Below, one piece after another: positions 32,354 through 42,780 of a stretch of 64,000 bases of DNA (its first letter is position 1; each line of letters opens with the position of its first letter). The stretch is from assembly GCA_012064385.1 (NCBI GenBank), contig QRDG01001991.1, positions 989,290 through 1,053,289 on the forward strand. The letters are read 5' to 3'. Position numbers and translations under genes: made by a program. The notes beneath the pieces were generated by a model, which worked only from the letters and a program-made list of their open reading frames with translations, searched no databases and was not told the DNA's origin. Origin of the DNA: Puccinellia tenuiflora. Its lineage: Eukaryota > Streptophyta > Magnoliopsida > Poales > Poaceae.

Positions 32354-34680
32354 ATGTCGTCTAGGGATTTAGTGCACAATTCCTTGTTTATATTTAATGG
32401 CACAAATTTTAATGTTTGGAAATCTCATATGCTTAGTCACTGACGGGTCTTGGACCCTAATATTGAGTGTATCTTAGATATAGGTTTTTCTCCTCCAAAG
32501 GACTACGAAAGTACGACTTTAGAGGATGAGAAAAACTTATATCTAGATGCTCTAGCATCTAGTGAGTTTTGCAAATTTATAAGTGTTGTAGTTTTCGAGT
32601 CAATCATGCCTCTCCGGGATGTTCATGAGCTTTGGACCAAGCTACAAGATAAATATGAAGTGTCCAACTCTATTGAGGATGATTGCTCTCCCTCCACCTC
32701 CGGCCGTGACGAGCTCTCGTCTTCATCTACTTCACCAAAATGTGGTAAGCCACAATCCAATGTAATGGTGAGTAGTGATAAGTTTGCAATATTGATAGTG
32801 AGCTCTTTTATGATGATCTTTTATCGCTATCTTGTTGTAATGCCTCATCTTTGGACTTAAACTCTTCTAGCACTCCAAATGTCATACATGCTAGTGTTGA
32901 TAGTCCTTGCATATCATCCAAAAATTGCTTAGATAAATCTAATGATGATATGCTTGCTTTATCTTGTTCCAATGATAAAAATGCTTGTGTTCCCTCTAAC
33001 TCTTGCATGAATATTAATGTAGAGGAAACTCAATTAATTGTGAAACAAGATTTGAACTTGTGTAGTTCAAAAACTATTTATTCTTCTTCGTCCATCACTC
33101 ATTGCCTTATAGCTAAATCTTCTTCTAGCAATGATAATAATAATGATGATAATAATGATGAAGAAGATGATATTGAAAAGGTTAATGCTTTGCTTCAAAA
33201 TAAAGTTCTAATGATTCTTAAAGCCCTTCCTAGCAATAAAAGTGCCCAAGCTAATCTCTTTGAAATCATGAGCACCCTTATTGAGCGTGGGGAAACTATT
33301 GAGACTTTGGAAGCAGGCCTTGAAGAAAAAGGTAAGATAGAAAGAGATAATGCTATGGAGAAAGCATCATTAGAAGATGATCTTGTGGAAGAGCAAGAGA
33401 CTCGTGCTTCTCTAGAGGAGAAACTAGAATCTATCGAGGAGTCTCATAATGATGTAATTGCTAAAATCATTAAAGAACGTGACCATGCTCATGCTAAATA
33501 TAAAGTCACGAAAAATGAAAATGCTAGATTAAATGATGAGCTTGCCAAGTTATCTTCTTCTATTCCTAAAGTTAATAATGCTTGTGCTACTAACTCCACT
33601 TCTTGTGAAGCATCTATTATGAAGGAGAATGTTGAGCTAAGGGCTCAACTTAAGTTGCTAACTAGCAAGTATGAGAAGTTGGAAGCAAGTCATGAAAAGC
33701 TATCTAGCTCTAATGATAATCTTCTAGCATCCTATGGGAAGTTGGAAGAAAATCATGAAAAGCTATCTAGCTCTAATGATGAACTTCTAGCATCCTATGC
33801 TTGTCTCAAGTTGGCTCATGAGGCCGTCACTACAAAGGTAACATCTTGTGAGCCTCATGTGGATAATAGCACAACCTTAACAAAAAATGCTATATTGCCA
33901 GGTGCTAGTCCTAGTAGTTCATCCACTAAAAATGTTGGTACATCTTGTGATGAATTACTTGCTTTGCCTTGTTTCTCTAACATTGATGCATCTACCTCCT
34001 CTAGTACTTGTGTTGTCACTAACCATGTAGAGAAAAGAGTAGAGCTCAAGGCCCAAGCCACTTCTATGAAGAAAGGCTTGGAAAAGCGTCATGAAGGGAA
34101 GCGTGCACTTGACAACATGTTGAGTGTGCAACAATCCCCCAATGACAAGAGTGGACTTGGATTCAACTCCAACATCAAGAACAAGTCCAAGGTTGAGAAG
34201 AAAAAGGGCCAAGTTCAAATCAAGAATCCGGCCAAGATCACTTGCTTCAAGTGCAAGGTTGAAGGGCACCATGTTCGGGATTGCCCAATGAAGAAGAAGC
34301 CTCTTAGTGAGAAGCAACTAGGGAAGCGGCCTCTTATTCAATCTCGTGCTCAACCACGAGTTGAACAAAGGCCACCTCCCAAGAAGACTCAAGCCAATGC
34401 TCCTCAAGTTGAGGAGCCCATTAAGAAGAAAAAGAGTCGGTGTTGCTACCTTTGCCGCGGCAAAGGTCATCTTGCTTCTTCATGCACTAACGGTACCTTA
34501 TCCAACCCTATCATAATTGATGATGATTATTCTCTTGGGAAGGATAGAAGTGGCAATGTGTTTGCCAAATATGTGGGAGCTCAAAGTGGTGTCAAGAAAA
34601 GCACCATTTGGGTTCCCAAGCCTATTGTGACTAACCTCTTGGGACCCAACTTGGTTGGGGACCAACAAGCTCAAACTTGA
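32354..34680 (+). pseudogene. copia-type gag with coiled coil and two zinc knuckles, broken
   Basis: The ATG at 32354 starts FNGTNFNVWKSHMLSH, the N-terminal pattern of copia-type Gag proteins (DUF4219/UBN2 type), then HELWTKLQDKYEVS. An in-frame TGA is at 32441-32443, and a frameshift lies between about 32770 and 32860. The second half (32851-34680) is open: an Asn/Asp tract (33130-33170), a long Glu/Lys-rich coiled coil (33290-33560), a near-duplicate HEKLSSSND.LLASY repeat (33697-33800), and two CCHC knuckles, CFKCKVEGHHVRDC (34243-34284) and CYLCRGKGHLASSC (34444-34485). Gag packages the element RNA into particles. No pol follows. The length of the coiled-coil insert is unusual for a copia Gag. 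Confidence 0.85.
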
Positions 34681-37600
34681 TCAATAGGTGTTGGTGGAGG
34701 ACATTGGTGACTTGGCTATTTTTGAAGAATTGAGGGATCTTCATGGTTTATTTCTCAAGCCAAGTCAATTGGAATATATTGCTCTATCCCATATCCAATG
34801 CTTCCTCCTTGCGGTAACTTGTATTTAACTCATATATTCATTGAAAGTTGCTTGCTCCCTTGCATGTGTTAGTTTTGTTCCTAATATGTGCTTGTATGTG
34901 ATATGCTTCTTTCCTACTAGTGTTGTAACTCAAGGTTGTGTATGATAGTTGTGTATCATGTAAGTGTAACTTTGTGTTGAGCTTTTTAGATCTTGTGTGG
35001 ATTTAATTTGGCTTTTTGAGATATTAGTGGACCATCCCATTTTGGGGGAGTGAAATGCTTTGTGCACTTCACAAACCTAAAAATGTGTGTACATGAAGGA
35101 CACCACCTAGTATTGATATTTAAATATTATCTAGCTAGATATGTCATATTCATGAGAAATTCAATTTCTACAATGTCTATTAATTTCTCTAGTTGGTTTT
35201 ATTTGCCTCTTGTTTAAAAATAAAATGAATTATCACATTATGGGGGAGTAATAAGCTATGTGCATATTACAATACCATAAAAATGTGAACATTTGAGGTT
35301 TGCCACCTAGATTTGATATTGTAAATTATCTTTTTCTGATGTGGCATGTTTGCTCAAACAAGTTCCAATTTTCCTTTGTGGTTACCCTTTGATTCTTGTT
35401 TGTGTGAGTTTGCTTGGTGTGGTTTTTCGCTAATATCCATTTCCATATATTATGTGAGAAGCCATTTTGTTTCCTTTTATTTTAACCATGGCGTTGTCGG
35501 TTGGTTCGAATAATTGAAACTACCAACAAACCTTTTAAAAAAAATGGTGTTTTAATTCTTATCTTTTGCCATATGCTTATTTGTTATGAAGTTGGTCTTG
35601 TACATCATTCCTTTATACCACCGAGAAATATCTCTATATACTCCTTGTCCATGACAAGTGATTCTAGTAATTGTGGTGGATTTTGTAGATCATCTTCACA
35701 TTGGCTCTTGAATTGATTTGCTCTATCTATTGCCTTCCTTGCCTTTTGAATGGATCCTATTTTTCAATTGGTAGTGTTTAGTGTTGTAAATAAAATATGG
35801 AGAGTAATGATCCCTTGTGCATGCATTTTGTATTCAAATGCAAATATCAAAGATAATGCATGAATATTGGGGGAGCATTCCTTTTTATTTAGAACACTAA
35901 CCTATCTCTCAATTTTTGATCCTTTCAATTGGTATTAGTTTCTTCATCTTGTGTTGGTACCTTCAATTGGTATTAATTGGAATTTAATATCTTCTCCATA
36001 GATATTTGTTCCAATTAATATTTATTGTGGGAGTCTTGATACCTTTTTGCCTCATTTTCCTTTGCTTGATTTCGGTCAAGTATCACCATCTTCTTGGTAT
36101 CTTTTCTCCTAGTTGATATTTTTTTTGTTTCAATTGGTATCTTATTTTCAATTGGTGTCTTATCGATCATTTGTTGTGTTGGTTTGATTCCTTTTGATAT
36201 CACACTTCATGTGTTGATGTGTTTTGGAATCAATCATAGGTTGATTTGATTTCTCCTAATTCATGTGTTGATTTGGATTTTGATATAACTTGGACAACCT
36301 TTTTGGTTCACTTTGTGTTTTCGTCCAAATTGTATCTCTTTTGGTTCTAGAAAGCCTTTGCATGCTCGGTTACTAATTTATATTATTTTAGCATGCTTAT
36401 CTTTCTTGATCCAACATATAGGGGATACTCCACCGAATCCTAAATCGGCTAAGATGTGCATGAAATTCAATTTCATATCTATATGCACATATTTATGTGG
36501 AGTGTTTCCAATATATTGTAGTTGATCTAACTACTATGGAACCCAATGAGTTTGGGAACCATTTTGTATTCTAATTTTGTTTAGGTACAATGGAGATGCA
36601 TTGGATGCTTGCCTCATACATAAGGAAGGTGTTCTCACCGTGTGATTGTCGGAGTCAAGCTTTGATGTCAAACCATCTCTGATCATCTTCATCACCAATG
36701 TCATCTCGGTAACAAGTATCTATCCCATGCATAATTTTCTAGTATCCAACCTTGTGTAGGTGGCCTCTTGGCATGGAATCTCTTATATGAAATTGTTGTG
36801 GTTTTGGCCTTTTCCTTCACTTAATATATCTTTGTGATATGTGTGTTGAATTTGCAAAAACCTTTTCTTCAATTGATATTATTTCCTTGTGATACTTGTT
36901 GCCTAACTCAAAGCATCTCCACTATCTCTTGTTACCTTAGTGATATGTGTGATGCATTTGATATATTTGAAGTTCATTTATACACAATGAGATAAATTTG
37001 AGCTATGTGCTATGCTTTTAAGCAACAAGCTCGTTTGTATATTTATGACTTCCTTTTGGATACCTTGTTCTCTTTTTCCCGAACCATTTCGTATGTATAT
37101 GTTTCTTTGCGGATGTATATCTTCAATGGTTTGTCTAATAAGAAACCTATACATATGAGAGAGGTCATCTTTTAGTTGGTATCCTATTTCTTTCGAGCCA
37201 CCTTGTTTTTCACCTATAATTCTTTGGTGGCTCCAAATTTGTCTCATGAGTGCTTGTCTTATTGTTTATTGGTATCTTTGCACACTCATGTATTTCTTGA
37301 AGATCTTTGACCTCATGCCTACCTTGGTGAGCATGTTGATTTTTCTTTGACTAAATGCTCTCACTAGCTCTTGGCATTTTCAATTGGTTTTAGTTTCCAA
37401 TTGGTATCCCTAAGCTTGTGAGCATACCTTCTTAAAGATCTTCCTTTTATCTCGGTTGGGCCTATCTTATGTTGAATCTTTGAAAATTGGTATTTTCTTT
37501 ATGGCTCAACCACATCTTTGGTGCAAGTGCTATGATTTGCTTTTGCATTATGCACTCTTGCACTTGTTGCGTGTTCTAGATGACTTTGGGGGAGTGAGGA

Positions 37601-37700
37601 TACCATATTTGTGCACTCTTCATTTTGAGCATGAACATTGGGGAGCTTCTCCATTTTTATTTGGAACTCTTGCTTTGGATCCTTTCTATTGTTTTTCTCC
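34681..37700 (+). other. non-coding 3' internal region of the gag-only element
   Basis: 3 kb of T-rich sequence without a long frame. It repeats CAATTGGTAT-like strings and has four TGGGGGAG motifs (35043, 35241, 35868, 37587) resembling the true polypurine tract at 48763-48770. I see no gene. It occupies the place where pol would be expected. Confidence 0.7.
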
Positions 37701-37705
37701 TTTGT

Positions 37706-39058
37706 TGTAGCACCCTCACTTTGAAAAGTAAGAATACCTCGTGAATTGCTAGGCCCTGGATCGAGTATGGCTAGCATTCACCAACAGGATGTAATATCAT
37801 GCATAAATGTTAAACGTTATTACATCGCAAGTACGAATGATCCAGAATAAAGTACTTTATTACAACTTTGCATAGCCGAAGCTAGCGTAAAATAAACAAA
37901 GTTCCACAAATATTATTCAGAGTTCAAGCAGCATAAATAAAGTAGCACTGAGCTCCATCATCTCCATGTGCCACTGGCGAACATGTTGGTTGTAAGCTCG
38001 AAAGAATTCAAACGTCCTTACTCCTCATCTGAACAACCTGCAACATTAACGTTGCAGCCCAGAGAATGTGGGTCAATACCTTGTGACAGGCTGGCAAGTG
38101 TCATACTATGGTGGATATTAAATGGCAAGACTATCTCTACATGCATATTTGGCTGGTGGAGTTCAAGGCTCTTGCGCAAAGCAAATTTTATCCTATACTT
38201 TCAAAATTCATTTCTTTTAAAACCAACTATTTATGAGATAAACATGGCATGAAAACCAATATCTCTTCTACCCTTGTTCACCCATCAAATTTTATTATGA
38301 AATTGGAATGAATGAGATTCTTCTGTCGACCACCTTGCTTAGTTACTCAAATTGTCCATAACCGGGGACACTGGCTAAGATCTTAGTTTTATTTACTCTC
38401 GAGAGTTTGTGGCACTTTCCCCACTAGACTCGATCAACCCATTCCATCCTTAACCCTCATTTAGTGAAAAGGAAAGGAGAAGACCAAGACGAGACCATTC
38501 AGAAGCATTTTCCAACCCAACGGCTTGACCCGTTCCACCTACAACCCCTACATCAGCTTGTCAAGCCGGGTCGAGTCCACACAACATACTTAGTCAAGAC
38601 AGAGCCCATATGACTAGTGGCTGCACTGGAAGTAAGCTAGACATGGAGTGACATGACATCTCTAATACCCTGGGTGGCGAGCACAAGTGCACGTACTCAG
38701 GTACCCGCAGAAATGGGCCTGAGCAGCCACTCAACTTTGACCACCAATACAACTCCAAAATCCACCCAAGTGATTGATTAATTTAGTAGAATTTTCTTAA
38801 GTCATTTACCACAAAACAATAATTTTTGCAGCAAGCAATCTACTAAATTAATATAGGTCACTAAATCAACTAGTCATGTGGCTAACCTAACAGGTTTGCA
38901 TAGCATATAACTTCATTAAAAACAGCCTATCATGCATGCTACTGGAAAATAGTCTAAGGTGCAATATAAAAACATAGTAATAGGTCATTCATGAATTGTG
39001 TATGCACTTGCCTTGATAGTTGTTCAGGTTGCAACACTCACAGCACTCCTGGCACTCT
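37706..39058 (-). repeat. inverted LTR copy at the left end of the chromovirus
   Basis: 1,353 bp, the reverse complement of LTR positions 6-1359. It lies head-to-head with the 5' LTR and forms arms of about 1.26 kb with a 91-bp loop (38968-39058). Compared with the other two LTRs it has about 6 private changes: three substitutions and three 1-base indels. The left terminus abuts the TTTGT duplication. Confidence 0.92.
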
Positions 39059-40321
39059 ATATTGCACCTTAGACTATTTTCCAGTAGCATGCATGATAGG
39101 CTGTTTTTAATGAAGTTATATGCTATGCAAACCTGTTAGGTTAGCCACATGACTAGTTGATTTAGTGACCTATATTAATTTAGTAGATTGCTTGCTGCAA
39201 AAATTATTGTTTTGTGGTAAATGACTTAAGAAAATTCTACTAAATTAATCAATCACCTGGGTGGATTTTGGAGTTGTATTGGTGGGTCAAAGTTGAGTGG
39301 CTGCTCAGGCCCAGTTCTGCGGGTACCTGAGTACGTGCACTTGTGCTCGCCACCCAGGGTATTAGAGATTTCATGTCACTCCATGTCTAGCTTACTTCCA
39401 GTGCAGCCACTAGTCATATGGGCTCTGTCTTGACTAAGTATGTTGTGTGGACTCGACCCGGCTTGACAAGCTGATGTAGGGGTTGTAGGTGGAACGGGTC
39501 AAGCCGTTGGGTTGGGAAAATGCTTCTGAATGGTCTCGTCTTGGTCTTCTCCTTTCCTTTTCACTAAATGAGGGTTAAGGATGGAATGGGTTGATCGAGT
39601 CTAGTGGGGAAAGTGCCACAAACTCTCGAGAGTAAATAAAACTAAGATCTTAGCCGTGTCCCCGGTTATGGACAATTTGAGTAACTAAGCAAGGTGGTCG
39701 ACAGAAGAATCTCATTCATTCCAATTTCATAATAAAATTTGATGGGTGAACAAGGGTAGAAGAGATATTGGTTTTCATGCCATGTTTATCTCATAAATAG
39801 TTGGTTTTAAAAGAAATGAATTTTGAAAGTATAGGATAAAATTTGCTTTGCGCAAGAGCCTTGAACTCCACCAGCCAAATATGCATGTAGAGATAGTCTT
39901 GCCATTTAATATCCACCATAGTATGACACTTGCCAGCCTGTCACAAGGTATTGACCCACATTCTCTGGGCTGCAACGTTAATGTTGCAGGTTGTTCAGAT
40001 GAGGAGTAAGGACGTTTGAATTCTTTCGAGCTTACAACCAGCATGTTCGCCAGTGGCACATGGAGATGATGGAGCTCAGTGCTACTTTATTTATGCTGCT
40101 TGAACTCTGAATAATATTTGTGGAACTTTGTTTATTTTACGCTAGCTTCGGCTATGCAAAGTTGTAATAAAGTACTTTATTCTGGATCATTCGTACTTGC
40201 GATGTAATAACGTTTAACATTTATGCATGATATTACATCCTGTTGGTGAATGCTAGCCATACTCGATCCAGGGCCTAGCAATTCACGAGGTATTCTTACT
40301 TTTCAAAGTGAGGGTGCTACA
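39059..40321 (+). repeat. 5' LTR of the young chromovirus, lacking its first 96 bp
   Basis: Corresponds without gaps to 47140-48402. It starts at ATATTGCACC instead of TGTGAAGAGTG; the junction with the inverted copy shares one T. It ends GGTGCTACA, followed by GAA and the primer-binding site. Loss of the U3 start means this LTR's own left integrase end is absent. Confidence 0.92.
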
Positions 40322-40324
40322 GAA

Positions 40325-40336
40325 TGGTATCAGAGC
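40325..40336 (+). promoter_or_regulatory. primer-binding site of the young chromovirus
   Basis: TGGTATCAGAGC, 3 bp after the 5' LTR end; complementary to initiator tRNA-Met. Confidence 0.9.
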
Positions 40337-40519
40337 GTAATGTTGCCTGTAGGCTCGAAAACCCTAGGTTTGGCTTAGAAGTATTAGGTTTACCCTTTAT
40401 GCTATTTTCGAATTTTAAGTTATTAAAGTTTTACTTTAATTATTTTAAGTATTTCTCATCTTGTAAATTTTCTTATGATGTTCTTTTGATCTAATAATCC
40501 TCTTCTCTTCAACTTATAG

Positions 40520-41524
40520 ATGCCTGGGATCATCAAGGAGGTTATAGCTGCCCCTCAGTCGTCCCTGCACTTCAGTGCACTGCTAGCAGACTTGGCACGC
40601 ACAGTGGGCATCCATAGTCCTACTTTCAGAGGCAAGCTGGTATGGAAGGAGGGAGACATTGAGAAGTGGACAATCGAGACCACGATCCCTCGTCGTATTG
40701 GTGACCCAAATTCTGAGGAGTTTGTCTATGAGGAGGATTACCCTGACTGGGAGCACAGTGTGGAGATAGCCATGCAGGGAGCTATAGCACGAATCTGCAT
40801 GAAGTACCGTAAGTTTATTCCTGAGAATAGTCCTTTTCTATTCTTTGGACAGCATTATATGGATGGTACTCCAGCGGAATACATTGAGGGCTTGGGCAAA
40901 CTGCATTCAGTGAAGAGGTACTTGGTTGACAGGGAAGTGAGCTCTGCGCGTATGGAAGTCTTGATGAGGGATGCTATGAGGTATCTCGATCATGCAAGGG
41001 ACAAGATTTATGAGGCCAACGCCAACATAGATCGCTGTGAGAAAGCCCTAGAGTGGATCAGTGACAACAGACAGAAGCTTCAAGTGGAGAACAGAGGACT
41101 GGACAACCGCAACCTGCATCTGGAGAACGTGGTGGATCTACAGGAGACAAAGATTAATGCTCTTGAGGAACAGAAAGTTGTTCTTCTCAAGCAGATAACT
41201 GAACTGGAGAAGCAATTGGCGCAGGGATCTACTCCACCTACTCAAGAGGACTCCGCCACCCCGACTCCGGAGATTGAAGATGAAGAAGAGGAGCCGCCTC
41301 AGGATTACAGTGAGGAAGAGATGGTGGAGGAAGATGAAGAGATGATAGAAGATGAAGAGATGATAGAAGAAGAAGAAGAAGACCCAGAGGAGCGCGCCAT
41401 AGTTACACCAGATGGAGAGTTGCTGATGATCGTGGAGGACAAAGATGACACCCCCGCAAGGAACACTCGCTCTCACAAGCGCAAAGTCATCGGAGTCACC
41501 ATCAGCCCGAAGTTGTTCAAGTAG
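40520..41524 (+). CDS. extra gene upstream of gag in the young chromovirus, 334 residues, intact
   Basis: Intact frame with ATG shortly after the leader; a separate frame from gag-pol, with 294 bp between them. Residues about 15-110 read like alpha (FSALLADLARTVG), SPTF, beta (EKWTIETTIP) and alpha (EHSVEIAMQGAIARICMKY), the layout of a dsRNA-binding fold, but without the basic KKxAK patch. Residues about 150-235 form a coiled coil (LENVVDLQETKINALEEQ). Residues about 245-295 are extremely acidic (Glu/Asp runs), followed by a basic RSHKRK. It occupies the same position as the gene at 1219-1959, and the two N-terminal regions look alike in pattern. The function is unknown; roles in RNA handling, particle structure or silencing are only hypotheses. 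Confidence 0.75.
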   Translation: MPGIIKEVIAAPQSSLHFSALLADLARTVGIHSPTFRGKLVWKEGDIEKWTIETTIPRRIGDPNSEEFVYEEDYPDWEHSVEIAMQGAIARICMKYRKFIPENSPFLFFGQHYMDGTPAEYIEGLGKLHSVKRYLVDREVSSARMEVLMRDAMRYLDHARDKIYEANANIDRCEKALEWISDNRQKLQVENRGLDNRNLHLENVVDLQETKINALEEQKVVLLKQITELEKQLAQGSTPPTQEDSATPTPEIEDEEEEPPQDYSEEEMVEEDEEMIEDEEMIEEEEEDPEERAIVTPDGELLMIVEDKDDTPARNTRSHKRKVIGVTISPKLFK

Positions 41525-42601
41525 TAGTTATAGTGTGACCACCAGTATTAGTATCATAGTATGCGAGTATCTTTAGTTTCGTATCGTTTCTAAAGTATTG
41601 ACCTATCAAATTGTGGTATGGCAGTACTAGTACGCTTGTGTTAGAACCTATATCGTGTTAGTTAAAGTTTTAAAAACCTTAATTTTCGAATTTGCAATTA
41701 TATGTGTTTGTTTTGATATGTGTTTGTTTGTTTATTGTTGTTTGTTGATAATTGTTTGTATGGGTAGAAATATTCCTTTAGATCTTTCTATCTATGCTTA
41801 TCTATGCTATAAACACAGATGCCTCCTCGCCGTGATCCCAGCAACAACAACAACAACAACAACAACAACCACAACAACAACAATGACCAGATGCAGCAGT
41901 TGATGACAGCACAGACACAACTGATGAACATGATGGCCCAATTCTTGGCGAACCAGCAGAACGCACCACCACCGCCACCTCCACCGCCGCCGCCACCACC
42001 ACCACCACCCCCAGTGGACAGGCTTACTAGATTTCTGAGACTTAGACCCAATAAGTTCTCTACAGCCACTGAACCCATTGTAGCTGATGACTGGTTACGT
42101 TCTGTGCACAAGGATCTAGTTACCTGTGAATGCAATGATGCTGAGATGGTGAGATTCACTGCTCACCTACTCGAGGGACCAGCAGCACAGTGGTGGGAGA
42201 CCTACCAGATTACTCACCCATTAGCTGGACTCACATGGGACACTTTCAAGGAAGGATTCCGCAATGCTCACATTTCCTCAGGAATCATGAACCTGAAGAA
42301 AGATGAGTTCCGCAATCTGAGGCAAGGTAACAGGACTCTGAAGGAATACATGGATGATTTTTGTGCTCTGTCACGCTATGCTCCAGAGGACATTGATACT
42401 GATGCTAAGAGGAAGGATAAATTCCTTAAGGGACTCAGTGGTGAAGTGAAAATTCCTCTGTCAGTGGCGTATGCACCAAATTATCAAGCACTTCTGGATC
42501 AACCCATCACACTGGATGACAACATCAGGAAAGAGGAGACCAGAAAGAGGAAGTATAGTGGCAACAGCAGCAAGTACAATTCAGGACCCATACAGAAGAA
42601 G

Positions 42602-42780
42602 CCACACTTTCATGAGCACAGTGGAGGACATAACTATCACAAGCATGGGAATGGCCATAACCACCATGGCCATAACCATAACAATGGAAACAAAGGAGGA
42701 AATGGACATGGGAATGGAAACGGACACAATCATGGCAAGGGGAGCATTAATGGCAATGGACAGCATCGTCATGAACACAA
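42602..42780 (+). other. His/Asn/Gly-rich tract in Gag, before the zinc knuckle
   Basis: About 60 codons composed almost only of His, Asn, Gly and Lys (for example GHNYHKHGNGHNHHGHNH). It lies between the capsid part and the CCHC knuckle. Such tracts can bind divalent metal or nucleic acid, but no function can be assigned from the sequence. Confidence 0.85.

Noticed and set aside
37968..38252. 94-codon open frame translating identically at three places (also minus strand 39775-40059 and 47856-48140)
   Set aside because: It lies wholly inside LTRs. Identity follows from the recent duplication of the LTR; it has no protein signature and an LTR position unsuited to a gene.
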